From Anisus vortex (lineage: Eukaryota; Mollusca; Gastropoda; Planorbidae): a stretch of DNA of 64,000 nt. Under the pieces are notes generated by a model. It searched no databases and was not told the DNA's origin. It saw only the letters and a program-made list of their open reading frames with translations. The position numbers and the translations under genes were made by a program. Positions 40,001 to 52,000 of the stretch are shown in pieces (position 1 is the first letter of the stretch; the number at the start of each line of letters is the position of its first letter). The stretch is taken from assembly GCA_949126835.1 (NCBI GenBank), contig OX421506.1, positions 17,800,447 to 17,864,446 of the forward strand. The letters run 5' to 3'.

Positions 40001-43000
40001 ATTGAATACAAGATGTCAATATTATATTCTTACCCCTAGAACAGTGTGTCCCAAAGAGATATTACCAAAGTTGAATTTTTTCTGTATATGAGAAAGTGCT
40101 GCAGTTGATCCCATGTAAAATAATTAAACTGCATAAGAATATAACACTGTAAAATTAATCTCTTAAAGTAAGTAATTTAATTTAGTAATGTGTCCCATTA
40201 ATATTGATCTATGATGTAGTAAAAAGCTATGATGTTCAGATGTTTCCATTTGTTCAGGTTGAAGGGCTCCATGAGAGTAAGAAAGAGAAAGACGTAGAGA
40301 TGGAGACACTCAGACAGATGTGCGAGCATCTCTCAGGGAGCCAGGGTGCCAAGGACAAGTACGCCCTGAAGGAAATGCTGGCAGACGTGGAGCACAAGTG
40401 GAATGACCTGACGGAACTTCTGGTCCAGCAAGTCTCACTTGAGGTCGGTGTCTTGAGTCTGCTGTTAGGATAGTTGAGTCAGCTGTTTGGATGGTCGTTT
40501 GTGCTTCAATGCAATGAAACAAAAAAATTAGTCTATCACTTGACAAACGCATAATTGTGCAATAGTATTTTGCATTGATCTACAATAATGATAAGGGGTT
40601 CATTTGCAACAGGCACACATATGTTAGATAAATTATTGATTTTTTCTAAACATCTCATATTCATATAGCTAAAGATGTTTGCTCACATATTCTACTTTTG
40701 GATTAATTTCTGAATAACGAAGTAAACATTTATTCATATCGAAGCACATTTCACTGGAAAAGGTGAGAAAATTGTAATCCCTTCAAAATGCTAGTGGTTG
40801 TTATTTGGGTTTGAAAATTGTGTAGATATGTGTGACCATCTTATTTGTTGTTAGTTGTATTTTATGCAACTTCCATATAAATAGGTATAGAAGAAGAAGT
40901 ATGGTTATGAAGTTGTCTATAGGTATTTCAATCTTTGCTTATAATTACTGTCTGTTTAATATCTATATCCTCTATCTATTTATATATCTATTTATCGATC
41001 TATCTATCTCTCTGACTCTCTTCTATTTAACTCTCTCTTTTACATTGATCTATCTCTCTATCTATTATCTGTCTGTCAAATCTATTTATCAAACTATCTA
41101 TATCTCTCTTTATAAAGTGGCATCTTCAGATTCAAGATATAGCTTCTATATTAAAAGTAACAAAAAATATAATCAAATAAACAATTTTTGTCAATGTCAG
41201 GCCTTGTCAGAAATTGATGGCATGTTGAAGTATTTGGACAAAGCAGAAAACAAAATCAACACAGCAGAGTCCATCAGCATTGATCCAGAAACTCTTAGCA
41301 TACAACTTAGAGAACACAGGGTAAGATTAGAGTAGTACATAAAGTTGTCTAGAATAGAATATGTTTTGCAGTCTATAATAGAATACTTAAAGCAGTCTAT
41401 AATAGAATACATAAAGCAGTCTATAATAGAATACATAAAGCAGTCTATAATAGAATACATAAAGCAGTCTATAATAGAATACATAAAGCAGTCTATAATA
41501 GAATACATAAAGCAGTCTATAATAGAATACATAAAGCAGTCTATAATAGAATACATAAAGCAGTCTATAATAGAATACATAAAGCAGTCTATAATAGAAT
41601 ACATAAAGCAGTCTATAATAGAATACATACAGCAGTCTATAATAGAATACATAAAGCAGTCTATAATAGAATAAATAAAGCAGTCTAAATAGAATGCATA
41701 AAGCAGTCTATAATAGAATACATAAAGCAGTCTATAATAGAATACATAAAGCAGTCTATAATAGAATACATAGAGCAGTCTATAATAGAATACATAAAGC
41801 AGTCTATAATAGAATACATAGAGCAGTCTATAATAGAATACATAAAGCAGTCTATAATAAAATACATAAAGCAGTCTATAATAGAATACATAGAGCAGTC
41901 TATAATAGAATACATAAAGCAGTCTATAATAGAATACATACAGCAGTCTATAATAGAATACATAAAGCAGTCTATAATAAAATACATAAAGCAGTCTATA
42001 ATAGAATACATAAAGCAGTCTATAATAGAATACATAAAGCAGTCTATAATAGAATACATAAAGCAGTCTATAATAGACTTGTTATAAACATATCATTTAC
42101 ATTTATAGAGATACTGATTTGATTCACTCTTGTTTCAAGCAAGTCAGAAATGACATTGACACTTTTTTCTTGACAGACATTTGATGCAGATTTAAAAAAC
42201 AAAAGGAATGCTGTGAAAGAGATCATTGACAAGTGCACCCACATGCTGAGGGAGACAGCCAACTCCCAGTCCGATGAGATCAAGTCAAGGCTGGGCACCA
42301 TCACCCAGCAGGCCGACCTGGTGTGCCAGCTCAGCTCCGACAGACTCCAGCAGCTGGAGGCCGCCCTGCCATTGGCCAACCACTACGGGGAGAACCAGAC
42401 TGAGGTCTGCTCCTGGCTGGAAGAGATGGAGGCAGAGCTTGTGGCTCAGGGTGACCCGGGGCAGAATTTGGAGCAGGTGAAGAAACAGCATGATAACCTG
42501 AGGGTAAGTTACAATGTTAGTCATTTTTCGAGTCTGATGGTAGGATATATTTTTATGTATAGACTAGTGTGAAGTTCATGAGGATATCCTAGAGTCTCTA
42601 CCACATTCAGATAGATACCAGACATCTGTTGCTGTTCTCAAACTACAGCCCATATGAGCCAGATGTGGTCCTCCCAAAGTCAGTTCCCCGTCCCATTGTA
42701 TCATTATATTTAATATATGATGTTATGTAACTCAATAGTACAAAGTCAACATAAGTAAAACAATCCTAAACCAACAAAAAATCAAAGATATAGCCTGAGC
42801 GGGTTTACAAATATGTAGCCTACAGGATCTAAATGAATAGTAAGTGAGATAATCACTTTTATAACATATTGGTTCTTAAGGCTTGTCAGGCCCCATTTGA
42901 TTATGGAGACTTGGTGGACTACTGGGTTATTGTCTTGACAATATCTGGTTCCAATCCAGTTAAAAATCAACAGGATTTTTCATCCTATGTCTGGATGGTG

Positions 43001-46000
43001 TCCTTAAGTCTATTGTACTGATAGATTACCTGACTTTAGTTGGGTAAAGTAAAGGTTATCTGGGCATTGTACATTCCACACTATCCCCTTGCATGCCATT
43101 AAAACTAGCGAACACTGCTTTTTTTAGGCCTTAAGACTACACTAGTTTGAAAGGATTTCTTTATTCTCTTTGTGCTATGATCTAATTCCTACTTTAGGCA
43201 AACCAGCAAATTATTGAAGACCGTAAGTTATTCATTGATGACCTGAACTCCACTGGCCTTGAACTCATGGATATCTGTGCAGAACAGGATGCTGTGGATA
43301 TTCAGAACAGATTGCTGGATATCAACAAGAGATATGAAAGTCTCAAGTCTAAGGCTCACAACAAGTCCAGGGACTTGACGGATGCTAAAAGAAAATTAAC
43401 CCAAGAAGTATTTACAAATCTTTTCTCTTTATTTTCATTACGTTTTATTATTATTCCTCATAAATCTAACAAAATTATAGATCTTGTTTTTGCTTTTATA
43501 AAATTTAATTACTTTTTTTTACCTTATTTTGTTTTTCTTTTCTTATTAGTATACATAGGCCCTTTTAAAAATAGAAAATCTTATTATCTTTCTGATAATC
43601 CATTAATAGCGTAGACTTTATAAAACCTTTTGTTATATTCATGTTATATCTTTATGTCTAGGCTGGTGATACTCTTGATCACCTGCTGGATGAATTGGAT
43701 GGCCTTCACCGGATAGTGACCAATGCTGACCCCATTCCTTCTTCACCAGAGAAACTAAAAAATGAGATTGATGAAAACAGGGTATGTATAAAAAGATGTG
43801 ATACTTTCTAATGGAATCATTTTTTATTTCAATTCAATTTGACATAGGAAAACTTTAAAACTAAACACTCCGTTGTTTTAAAATTGTTAAACATTATGTT
43901 ATTATCTTATAAGTTTACAGACGTTCCTTATAGATAGAAGATTATTACGTCCACTAGGCCCAAAACTCCTGCAGGGCGACAGGGATCCGTCTGTGGCAGG
44001 GATAGAACCCGCGACCTGTCAGTTGGTTTTTTGGTTGACAGTCCGGTGATCTAACCGCTGGACCAGCCGGCTGTTGATAGGTGACCAAATGCAAAACTCA
44101 TTTTATTTGGGACATAATTTTCTTAAATCCATTTGTTTGTCTGATACCAGGCTGTGCTTGAAGATTTGGATCATCAAAGACAAGCTATGGCAAAAGCTGA
44201 AGAAGTGGCTAAAAATCCAAAGGCCTTTGGTGTGGAGGATCCTGTAGATGGTAGGAATATTAGTGGCACGAAAGGAAAACAATTTACAATTAGTTGGTGT
44301 AGAAATGAGTCTAATGTAGTATATCTTTAAAGCTATAGTTCTGTAAACTAAAGGAAAGTAAACCCATTAGACCAATTTGATGCTTAGATGAAGCAGTGTT
44401 CACCAGACTCCTTGGTATTGAATACTAGGTGATTGTGTGGCCAGCACAGTTCCCAGCCTTCTATATTTTCCCCTAATGTCAAATACCCATCCGAGCTGGG
44501 TAGACTCAGGGACACCCTCCAAACCCTAGAAAAATATTCCTATTTTTCACCAAGGTTTGAACCTGGGACCTTTGGTGAGCTGCTGATCCTACTACCACTA
44601 GACCTTCATGCTTTGTTTATTGCTGTGCAGTTCCTAAGATGCCTAAATTTATCCTAAGATTCTAGATGTCGATCGTTTTATTTTGTTTTAGATATAATTC
44701 AGTTATTAAATAAAGGTTGATCAATAAGCCCATGAAATTATAAATCAATGCGAACATTGCTAAAATGGTAAAAATTGTTGATTCATTCCAGCGATGTTAA
44801 AAGAAATTAGAGAAAAACTAAATACAATGAATCATGGTAAAATGAAGTTATTCACAATCAAAGGAAATGATTCATAGCCACATGAAATAAATTATACTTG
44901 AATGATATAATCGCAGCAAATACTAAGTGAATCACAAAAAGACAAAATAATTTACAACAAAACTGATTTCTGCTTAATTTTTTTAAAGAACTTTTTTACA
45001 TTTTGTATTTTTCCTTTCACCAGCTGAAGAGCTGCGGCAGAAGTACAAAGAAATTTGTGACATGTCAAAAGACATCAGGCTGACTGCCGAGGCACGTGAC
45101 AAAAATCTGAACACAGCTCTGAAGTTGTCTGAAAAATTCTACGACATGTCCGTTGATGTCATGTCAGGGCTGAGAGACCTCAAGGACAGCATGTACAACC
45201 AGGAGCTGCCTGGCCTTGACCCTGAAGCAGTCAAAGAACAGCAGGCGGAACTGGCTGTAAATCATTTTCATCTCTAAAAATCATGTGACATAATTTAGCT
45301 GTCCTAGAAATTTATTTGACAATTAAAATCCTGTCACAACTGAAATAAAGCATTGAATTATAACTAAAGAAAACAATACCAAGAAAGATATGGAGACAAA
45401 AAAACACTTTTTTAAATTTCATATGCAAAAAGAAATTAATATATAGTCTTTCATCTTGAATGGCATTTTGAATATTGAATGGGTTACCTGCACTAATCAG
45501 ACAAGCTAAAAACTTAACATAATTGAAAACTTTTACCCAGTACTGATATTATGCGCATTATATAATGAAAAAAAATTGTTTCTGAACAATGAGCATTTTT
45601 GAAGCCAGACTGAATAACTTTTATTAAATTAAAACTAAAAATCATTTCTATTTAAAGGGCTTTGTAAATGTTAACTTGTCTTTTGATTCAGGAAAATGTG
45701 TTATTACACAGCTCAGTAAATAGTTGATCTTATTCTTGCTCTTTAACTGTATACTTTATGTGCTCCGTTAATATTTTACATTGACACTGTATGTTCTATT
45801 TTTTATATCCAGTTAAAGAATATTTTACCTGTGGCAAGTTTTACTTTAGTCTAAAAAAATGTGAATTTATGTCTCCAGGGATTCAAGAAAGAACTTGAGA
45901 AGGCCAGGGAGCTGGTAGGTGAATGCAGGCGCATCGGCGGTGAGCTGTCCAGCGTGTGTGGCCACTCTGGGGCCATCGAGATACAGAAGCAGCTGGAGGA

Positions 46001-49000
46001 CCTGGGCCACATGACGGATGAGGTGAACGACAAGATCCGTGACAGAGGGGATGAGCTCAGGAGGGCTTTCCAGCATGCGGACCACTTCAAGAAACTGTTT
46101 GATGTAAGTCTCGCAGATAGCGTTTAAAACTTGTTGCTCACTATGGGAAATGGTTATTACCATTTGTATACATCATAGATTCCATACAAAGGTTAACTCT
46201 ATTCAGCAGGAACTTGTTACATTGACAAATGGGGACAGCTGTGAACGTTTACATGTGATACTATAATTACACTTTAATGGTGCAATTTTAAGAAGAGTTT
46301 TAATGCTTTTTAATGCCGTTTTTTGTGTGGATGTCTAGAAAAAACAACACACAAGCCTTTTGAGTAAACAAAAAGGTTAAAGTTTAATATCAGGACATTT
46401 AACAAAATGCAATATGATCACAGTTGATAATCTAATCATAATACAAGGTGAGGTATGAACAACTATGTTTATACAATTAGTGTTACCTCGAGGGCACTAC
46501 TTATTTTCTAATCCTTAACTAATTTCTTCCCATGTTTATATCTTTCTCCATACAACACTCCCAAATGGATGTATTTGACACTACGCCTAAATAACATGAA
46601 TAAGGAGGGAACATCAAACACTTAAGGGTTTAACTCTTTAATATAAAAATATAAATAAATATATTTATATGTAACAATAGATATTGAAATACAGAACTAC
46701 TTCAACACAAATTAAAGATTAGATTTGGATATTTTAGCTTAGATTGTTTTCCATGATTATGTTTGTCACCACTTTATACACCTTCTGATAACAGTCACTT
46801 ACATTATGTTATTAAACAGAAAATTCTAAATTTGAATAAGGTAAGGGTTTATCTGATGTGTGCTGACAACTGTGGTGATTTGTTGTATTAATATATCATG
46901 AAGCCAAATACAAAACAAAAAAATTTCAACAAATGAAGAGAAAACTGTCTAAGTTAATCACATTTTCAATGTGGAAATATAAACAAATTTACAAAGAAAG
47001 AAATTTTGGTTTGATGAGATATTTTGTTCAGTTGCTAAATGTTTTTACGATCAAGCTTTAAAGAAGAAATGTTATTTATCAAGTTCCAGAACCTAAAACT
47101 GCTTCACATTATTTCATTAGTTAAAAACAAGTTTAAGAAATTTGTTGAGCAGTTTTAATTCTTTTCACTTTATCAGTACTATCAACTTGTAAACTTTAAA
47201 CTGTTTGGCACTTTTGATTTATTTCAGTGCAATCCTACTTTAAAATATCACTATACTTAGACAATTATATTTATCCAAACAAGTTCATCGCTTTCAGTGC
47301 TCCATACTGTTCCAACCTTTTCAGTCTTTGAAAACTATATCAATACTTTGAAATATTTTTCTGAAATTTGTTCTTACTTCTTTTACTGTACTCACCTTCT
47401 AAATTTGCCGATTTTGTTGTTTGTTCAAATGATAATAAATTTCTTGAAGATTATATCTGTTGATTTTAATCTTAAATCCACATTACGATTGCTTTTCTCT
47501 GTTGATGATTCATCTCTTAGCACTTTCTTCCCCTCAATCTTCAATTTCTGTTTATTTAATTATTCTGATGTCTTACATTTAACTTTATGTAAAAAAAAAA
47601 AATGTGAATAATGTTTAAAATAAAATAACACAAATGAATTTAAACAGAACAGTTGTTTAAAAAAAACTTTAAAAATTACATTGAATGCTAAAAAAAATTT
47701 AGGAAGGTCATAGGCTAAACAAAAGCAAAGACATTTAATTCAAACAAGTAATAACTGTTGTTTTTTTTAGTTGTTGTTTTTTTAAAGAGTTTATCTGCAG
47801 TTCATGATTGATCTGTTTTTTTGTGTGTGTGCAGTGTTTGATTGTTGTTCTTAGAATGATTGTGATTTTGATTACATTTATGTGAATGTTTGTTGTAATG
47901 CCTTATTTTGAGATATTTTATTGTATGCCTTGTTTTGCTAAATTTCTAACATCTATCACATACAACTTTTGCTTTCTCTACATTCATGACATTTTCATTA
48001 TATTTTATTGTTGCTGAAAAAAAGGCAAAAAAAATAACAAAATGATATTTATTGGCTTCAAGGAAAACTAAAAAGAGAAAATCAACTTTTATGTTATCTG
48101 CAGCTATCAATATTCATTTATTTTATGCATTATTTATTCATATTATTATCATTTTAAGACATCTTATAAACTTTTTGTCCAGATGTTTTTTTTTAAGTAA
48201 TATAGAGTTGGAAGTTTTAGATAAAGGTTGGGAAATAAAATGTCATTCTTTATAGTTAGGATTTAAAAATATTTACCAAGTATTCTTTTGTTTTCAACCC
48301 AACTCCTTTTTTACCAGGTGTTGTAGTATTGTGTTTTTATTAAACTATGAGCCATATTTTGCTTCTCAGTGAGCTCAAAGACTTTAATGATGTTATTTTT
48401 TTTAACTAATTTTTATACCCAATTTAAAAATCATATGTTCTTTATTGTTTGCGGCTTTTAAGAATAGAACATAGTAATTAAAGGGGTAGAAATGAAATTT
48501 TGAAATGGTTTAATTAAAATTTTAAGGAAAATTGCCAAGTAAACTGTGACTTAATTTAATTTTTTTTAAGACATAAGGACAAGGAGAATATAATAGGTCT
48601 GATAATTTTTTCAATAGTTTAAAAATGCTGTGTGTATACTTATTCTTAACAATCGTTCCTGTTTTAAACTCAATCATAGTCATGTTTTATAGGCATTTTT
48701 CAATAGGCAATGAAAATATATTTGTTTCTGTTACATTTATTTTCCTAAGAATTTATATGTACCAGTAAAAGGGCAACACTTGATGCAGGTATTCTTACTT
48801 CAATTGACAAATCTTTTCTTTTGAATCATTGAGACTTAGACTACTAAATATGTTAGACAACAAAAAAAGCTAAAAGTGTGTCTCTCATAGGGGCTCAGTG
48901 TAAACAAGAACCTTAGTAAAATTTTAAAGTAAAATAGAATAATTGAAATATGTACGTGTGTCAAAGTCTCAATGTAAATTTAGTATTTAAGAGAATTTTG

Positions 49001-52000
49001 AGTATACTTAAACTTTGAACTTCATTCATTTAGTTGAGAACTTAAAATATTGTCTAGTTAAATTACCTTGTAAAGTAGATTAGAATTTGGAAAATAACTG
49101 TTTGATTTCTGTGACTTTAGTAATTGTTAGCTTTAACACTAAAACAACACAACACAACTTTTTTGAGTTTTACTTTAAAATTATTTTATCATTGATTTTA
49201 ACATTACTAAAGACAGAGTTGCCTTAATCTTAACTTTTTTTCTTCTATTTTTGTAATTGTTAATGAGTCTACAATAACTTTTCCTTAAAAAAATTAGAGA
49301 AAAACTCACTAAAGGGTGTCTCCAACCAGCTGGATTGAAAGCATGTTCTAAATACTATGAAGTAACCTTTCTTTCATAATAATGGAAACAGAATAGAAAC
49401 AGTTTATTTTTTTAATTGTGTTTTTCTCTCTGTTATATAGATCAAAACATATTTGTAAAGCTTGCAAGGAATATATTTTCTAGCTGAATTCTTTACTTCA
49501 ACTTTAATAAACTACTTTAGTCTGTAACATATTTCTATCTAACATACTTTTAAGAAATAGTATTTAAACTTATCAACAACACCTGAAAGTAATTTTTATC
49601 AGTTTCTTTACAATAGCTTGGATAGTCTATTCACTAAACAAAAATAATGGTATAAATCAAAACATGTTGTTTTTTTTTTTAAATCAAATAGACAAAATAT
49701 ATTAAATAACGGAACAATTTAATTAAATTAACAACTCATTGGGCTTCAAAGTAAATTGAAAATGTTTTATTTTTTAAGTTTAGTATTCTATTTAAGAAAA
49801 GGTTTCTTTGCAATGACCTCTACAGGTTTAGCTTTGTGGATTATTTTTAAAAACTAACAGTTCACTATTGTTACATTTGTTCTGAGCTTCCAATTTGATG
49901 ACATAATTGTTATAAATGGTGCATTGATTTCAGTTTTGATACCCATTGTAAAATATATATAGAGAAATATAAAGGGCATGTAATATGTTGACATAGATAA
50001 TTTTAACATTGCAATATATATGTAATATCATTTTAGCACAAAATTAAACTATGCACTAAACTTGAACTAATAAAATACTACATCCGAAGTGTTGCTAATG
50101 CACTTGCAAAAGTTTTCATATTAACACTAGAAAGAGATTTTTAAAGTGTTGTTTTTATTTTTTTCTGCAGTCAATCAATAGCTGGCTGCCAATGGCTGAA
50201 CACCAGTTGGCTCTAATGAAACCTCCGTCTGCTGACCCACATACTCTGCAGACACAGATAGAAGATCTTAAGGTAATCCAGTGGCATTTTCAATTCTCAT
50301 GTTGTTGTTTTCACAGTTTTAGTTGTTCGGCTCTCAAATTTTATTGTTTCATGTGTTGAAATCTCATGTTTTGCTAAAATATTTTTTTTATCTAAAATTG
50401 TTTAATCCCATGTGTGTATTCTTATTTTTTGTATGTTTCATCATTCAAATGTCATGTTTGTATTTATTTGAAGTGTTTCTATTTTTGTTTTCAGCTTGTG
50501 TTTGTATTCATAGTTTCTTTTGTTTTTTGTTGTTGTTAAAATCTCATGTATTTTTTGTTTATTCTTATTGTCTCATTCAGTTGTTCAAGGCAGATGTCCA
50601 TCCTCACATTGTGGAAATGCAACAACTCACCCAGGAGGCTGCTGCTCTGAGAGACATTTCTCCAATAGCTGCGGAAGCCTTGATGAAGCCCGTGAAGGCT
50701 GTCAATGAAAAATGGTTGGAACTCCTTAAAGGACTTACCGATAGAGAGGTTTGCCCCGTATTTGGTTAATAGAACTATTTCTTTATTGGTTTCTTTTTTA
50801 GAGTCAATTTCAGAATATATTTTTTTTGTTTGATAATGTTATCTGTGACTTTATTTGTTTCCCCTAGAATAAGCTGACAGACATGCAGCTGAAAGTAGGG
50901 GAAGTAAGTCAGGCTATGGAGGACACCATTGCCTCCCTTGATGAGGCACAGCACCAGTTGGATTCAATGGAAGACATGAGAGGAGATCCCAAGTTTTTAG
51001 AGACTCACATGAGGAAACTAGAGGTAAACATTTTAAACAACATGGAGTATTACAAATTAGAATTAATCATGTTTCATGCTTTTCTGTTCTAAAAATTTCT
51101 TATGATATTAAAAGCATTTTAACATTGAGATGTGATTTTTTTCTTGCTAATAATCATGTGGTTCTAAAAACAGTTGGCCAGTTCACTGTTCCTGACACAC
51201 TGAAGAAGGCCCACACTTCTATGTTTTAAATAATTCTGGTGCAAAACTTCACATTTATTATTGTATAGACACAGGTGGGCTGGATCGCCAGTGGGCTGTT
51301 CTTTCAGAAACTATTTAAATGTATTATTTTAATATTTAACATATACACCATCAATAAATTAACTTAATGTTTTTAAAAGTCCTTTTTTTTAAAACCTTTT
51401 TACCCTGCCCTTCATACATTTTCTGTATATTTACATATTTGTGTTTCCACCTTCAGCTGATGCAGAATGACATTAGAAATAAAGAGAAAGCAGCACGCAA
51501 GCTGAACACAGCGGTGGATGACATCCTGCAGCAGACGGATGTTAATGTCAACGACTCCCCCTTGCACGACAAAAGGCTGGAGATGAATGAGAAAGTGAGG
51601 AGTTGTCATGCCACTGTCAGGGAAAAGGAAAACAAAATTCAAGAGTCAATGAGAAAGGTTGGTTCAGTTCCTTACATTGGTTCAGTTCTTTACATTGGTT
51701 CAGTTCTTTACATTGGTTCAGTTCCTTACATTGTTTCAGTTCCTTACATTGGTTCAGTTCCTTACATTGGTTCAGTTCCTTACATTGGTTCAGTTCCTTA
51801 CATTAGTTCAGTTCCTTACATTAGTTCAGTTCCTTACATTGGTTCAGTTCCTTACATTGGTTCAGTTCATTGCATTGGTTCAGTTCCTTACATTGGTTCA
51901 GTTCCTTACATTAGTTCAGTTCCTTACATTGGTTCAGTTCCTTACATTGGTTCAGTTCATTGCATTGGTTCAGTTCCTTGCATTGGTTCAGTTCCTTACA

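Noticed and set aside
41197..42122. Long frames KQSIIEYI, VYNRIHKA and MYSIIDCF
   Set aside because: They are readings of the 24-bp minisatellite on both strands; the 23-bp unit near 41687 breaks the forward frame and splice phases skip the region.
43408..43614. Extension of exon 28 into the intron
   Set aside because: The extra frame is AT-rich and hydrophobic, unlike spectrin repeats; the donor GAA|gtattt and exon 29 fit the phase.
47297..47611. A 104-codon hydrophobic frame in the 4 kb intron
   Set aside because: AT-driven F/L/I composition, no homology and no splice pair of matching phase.
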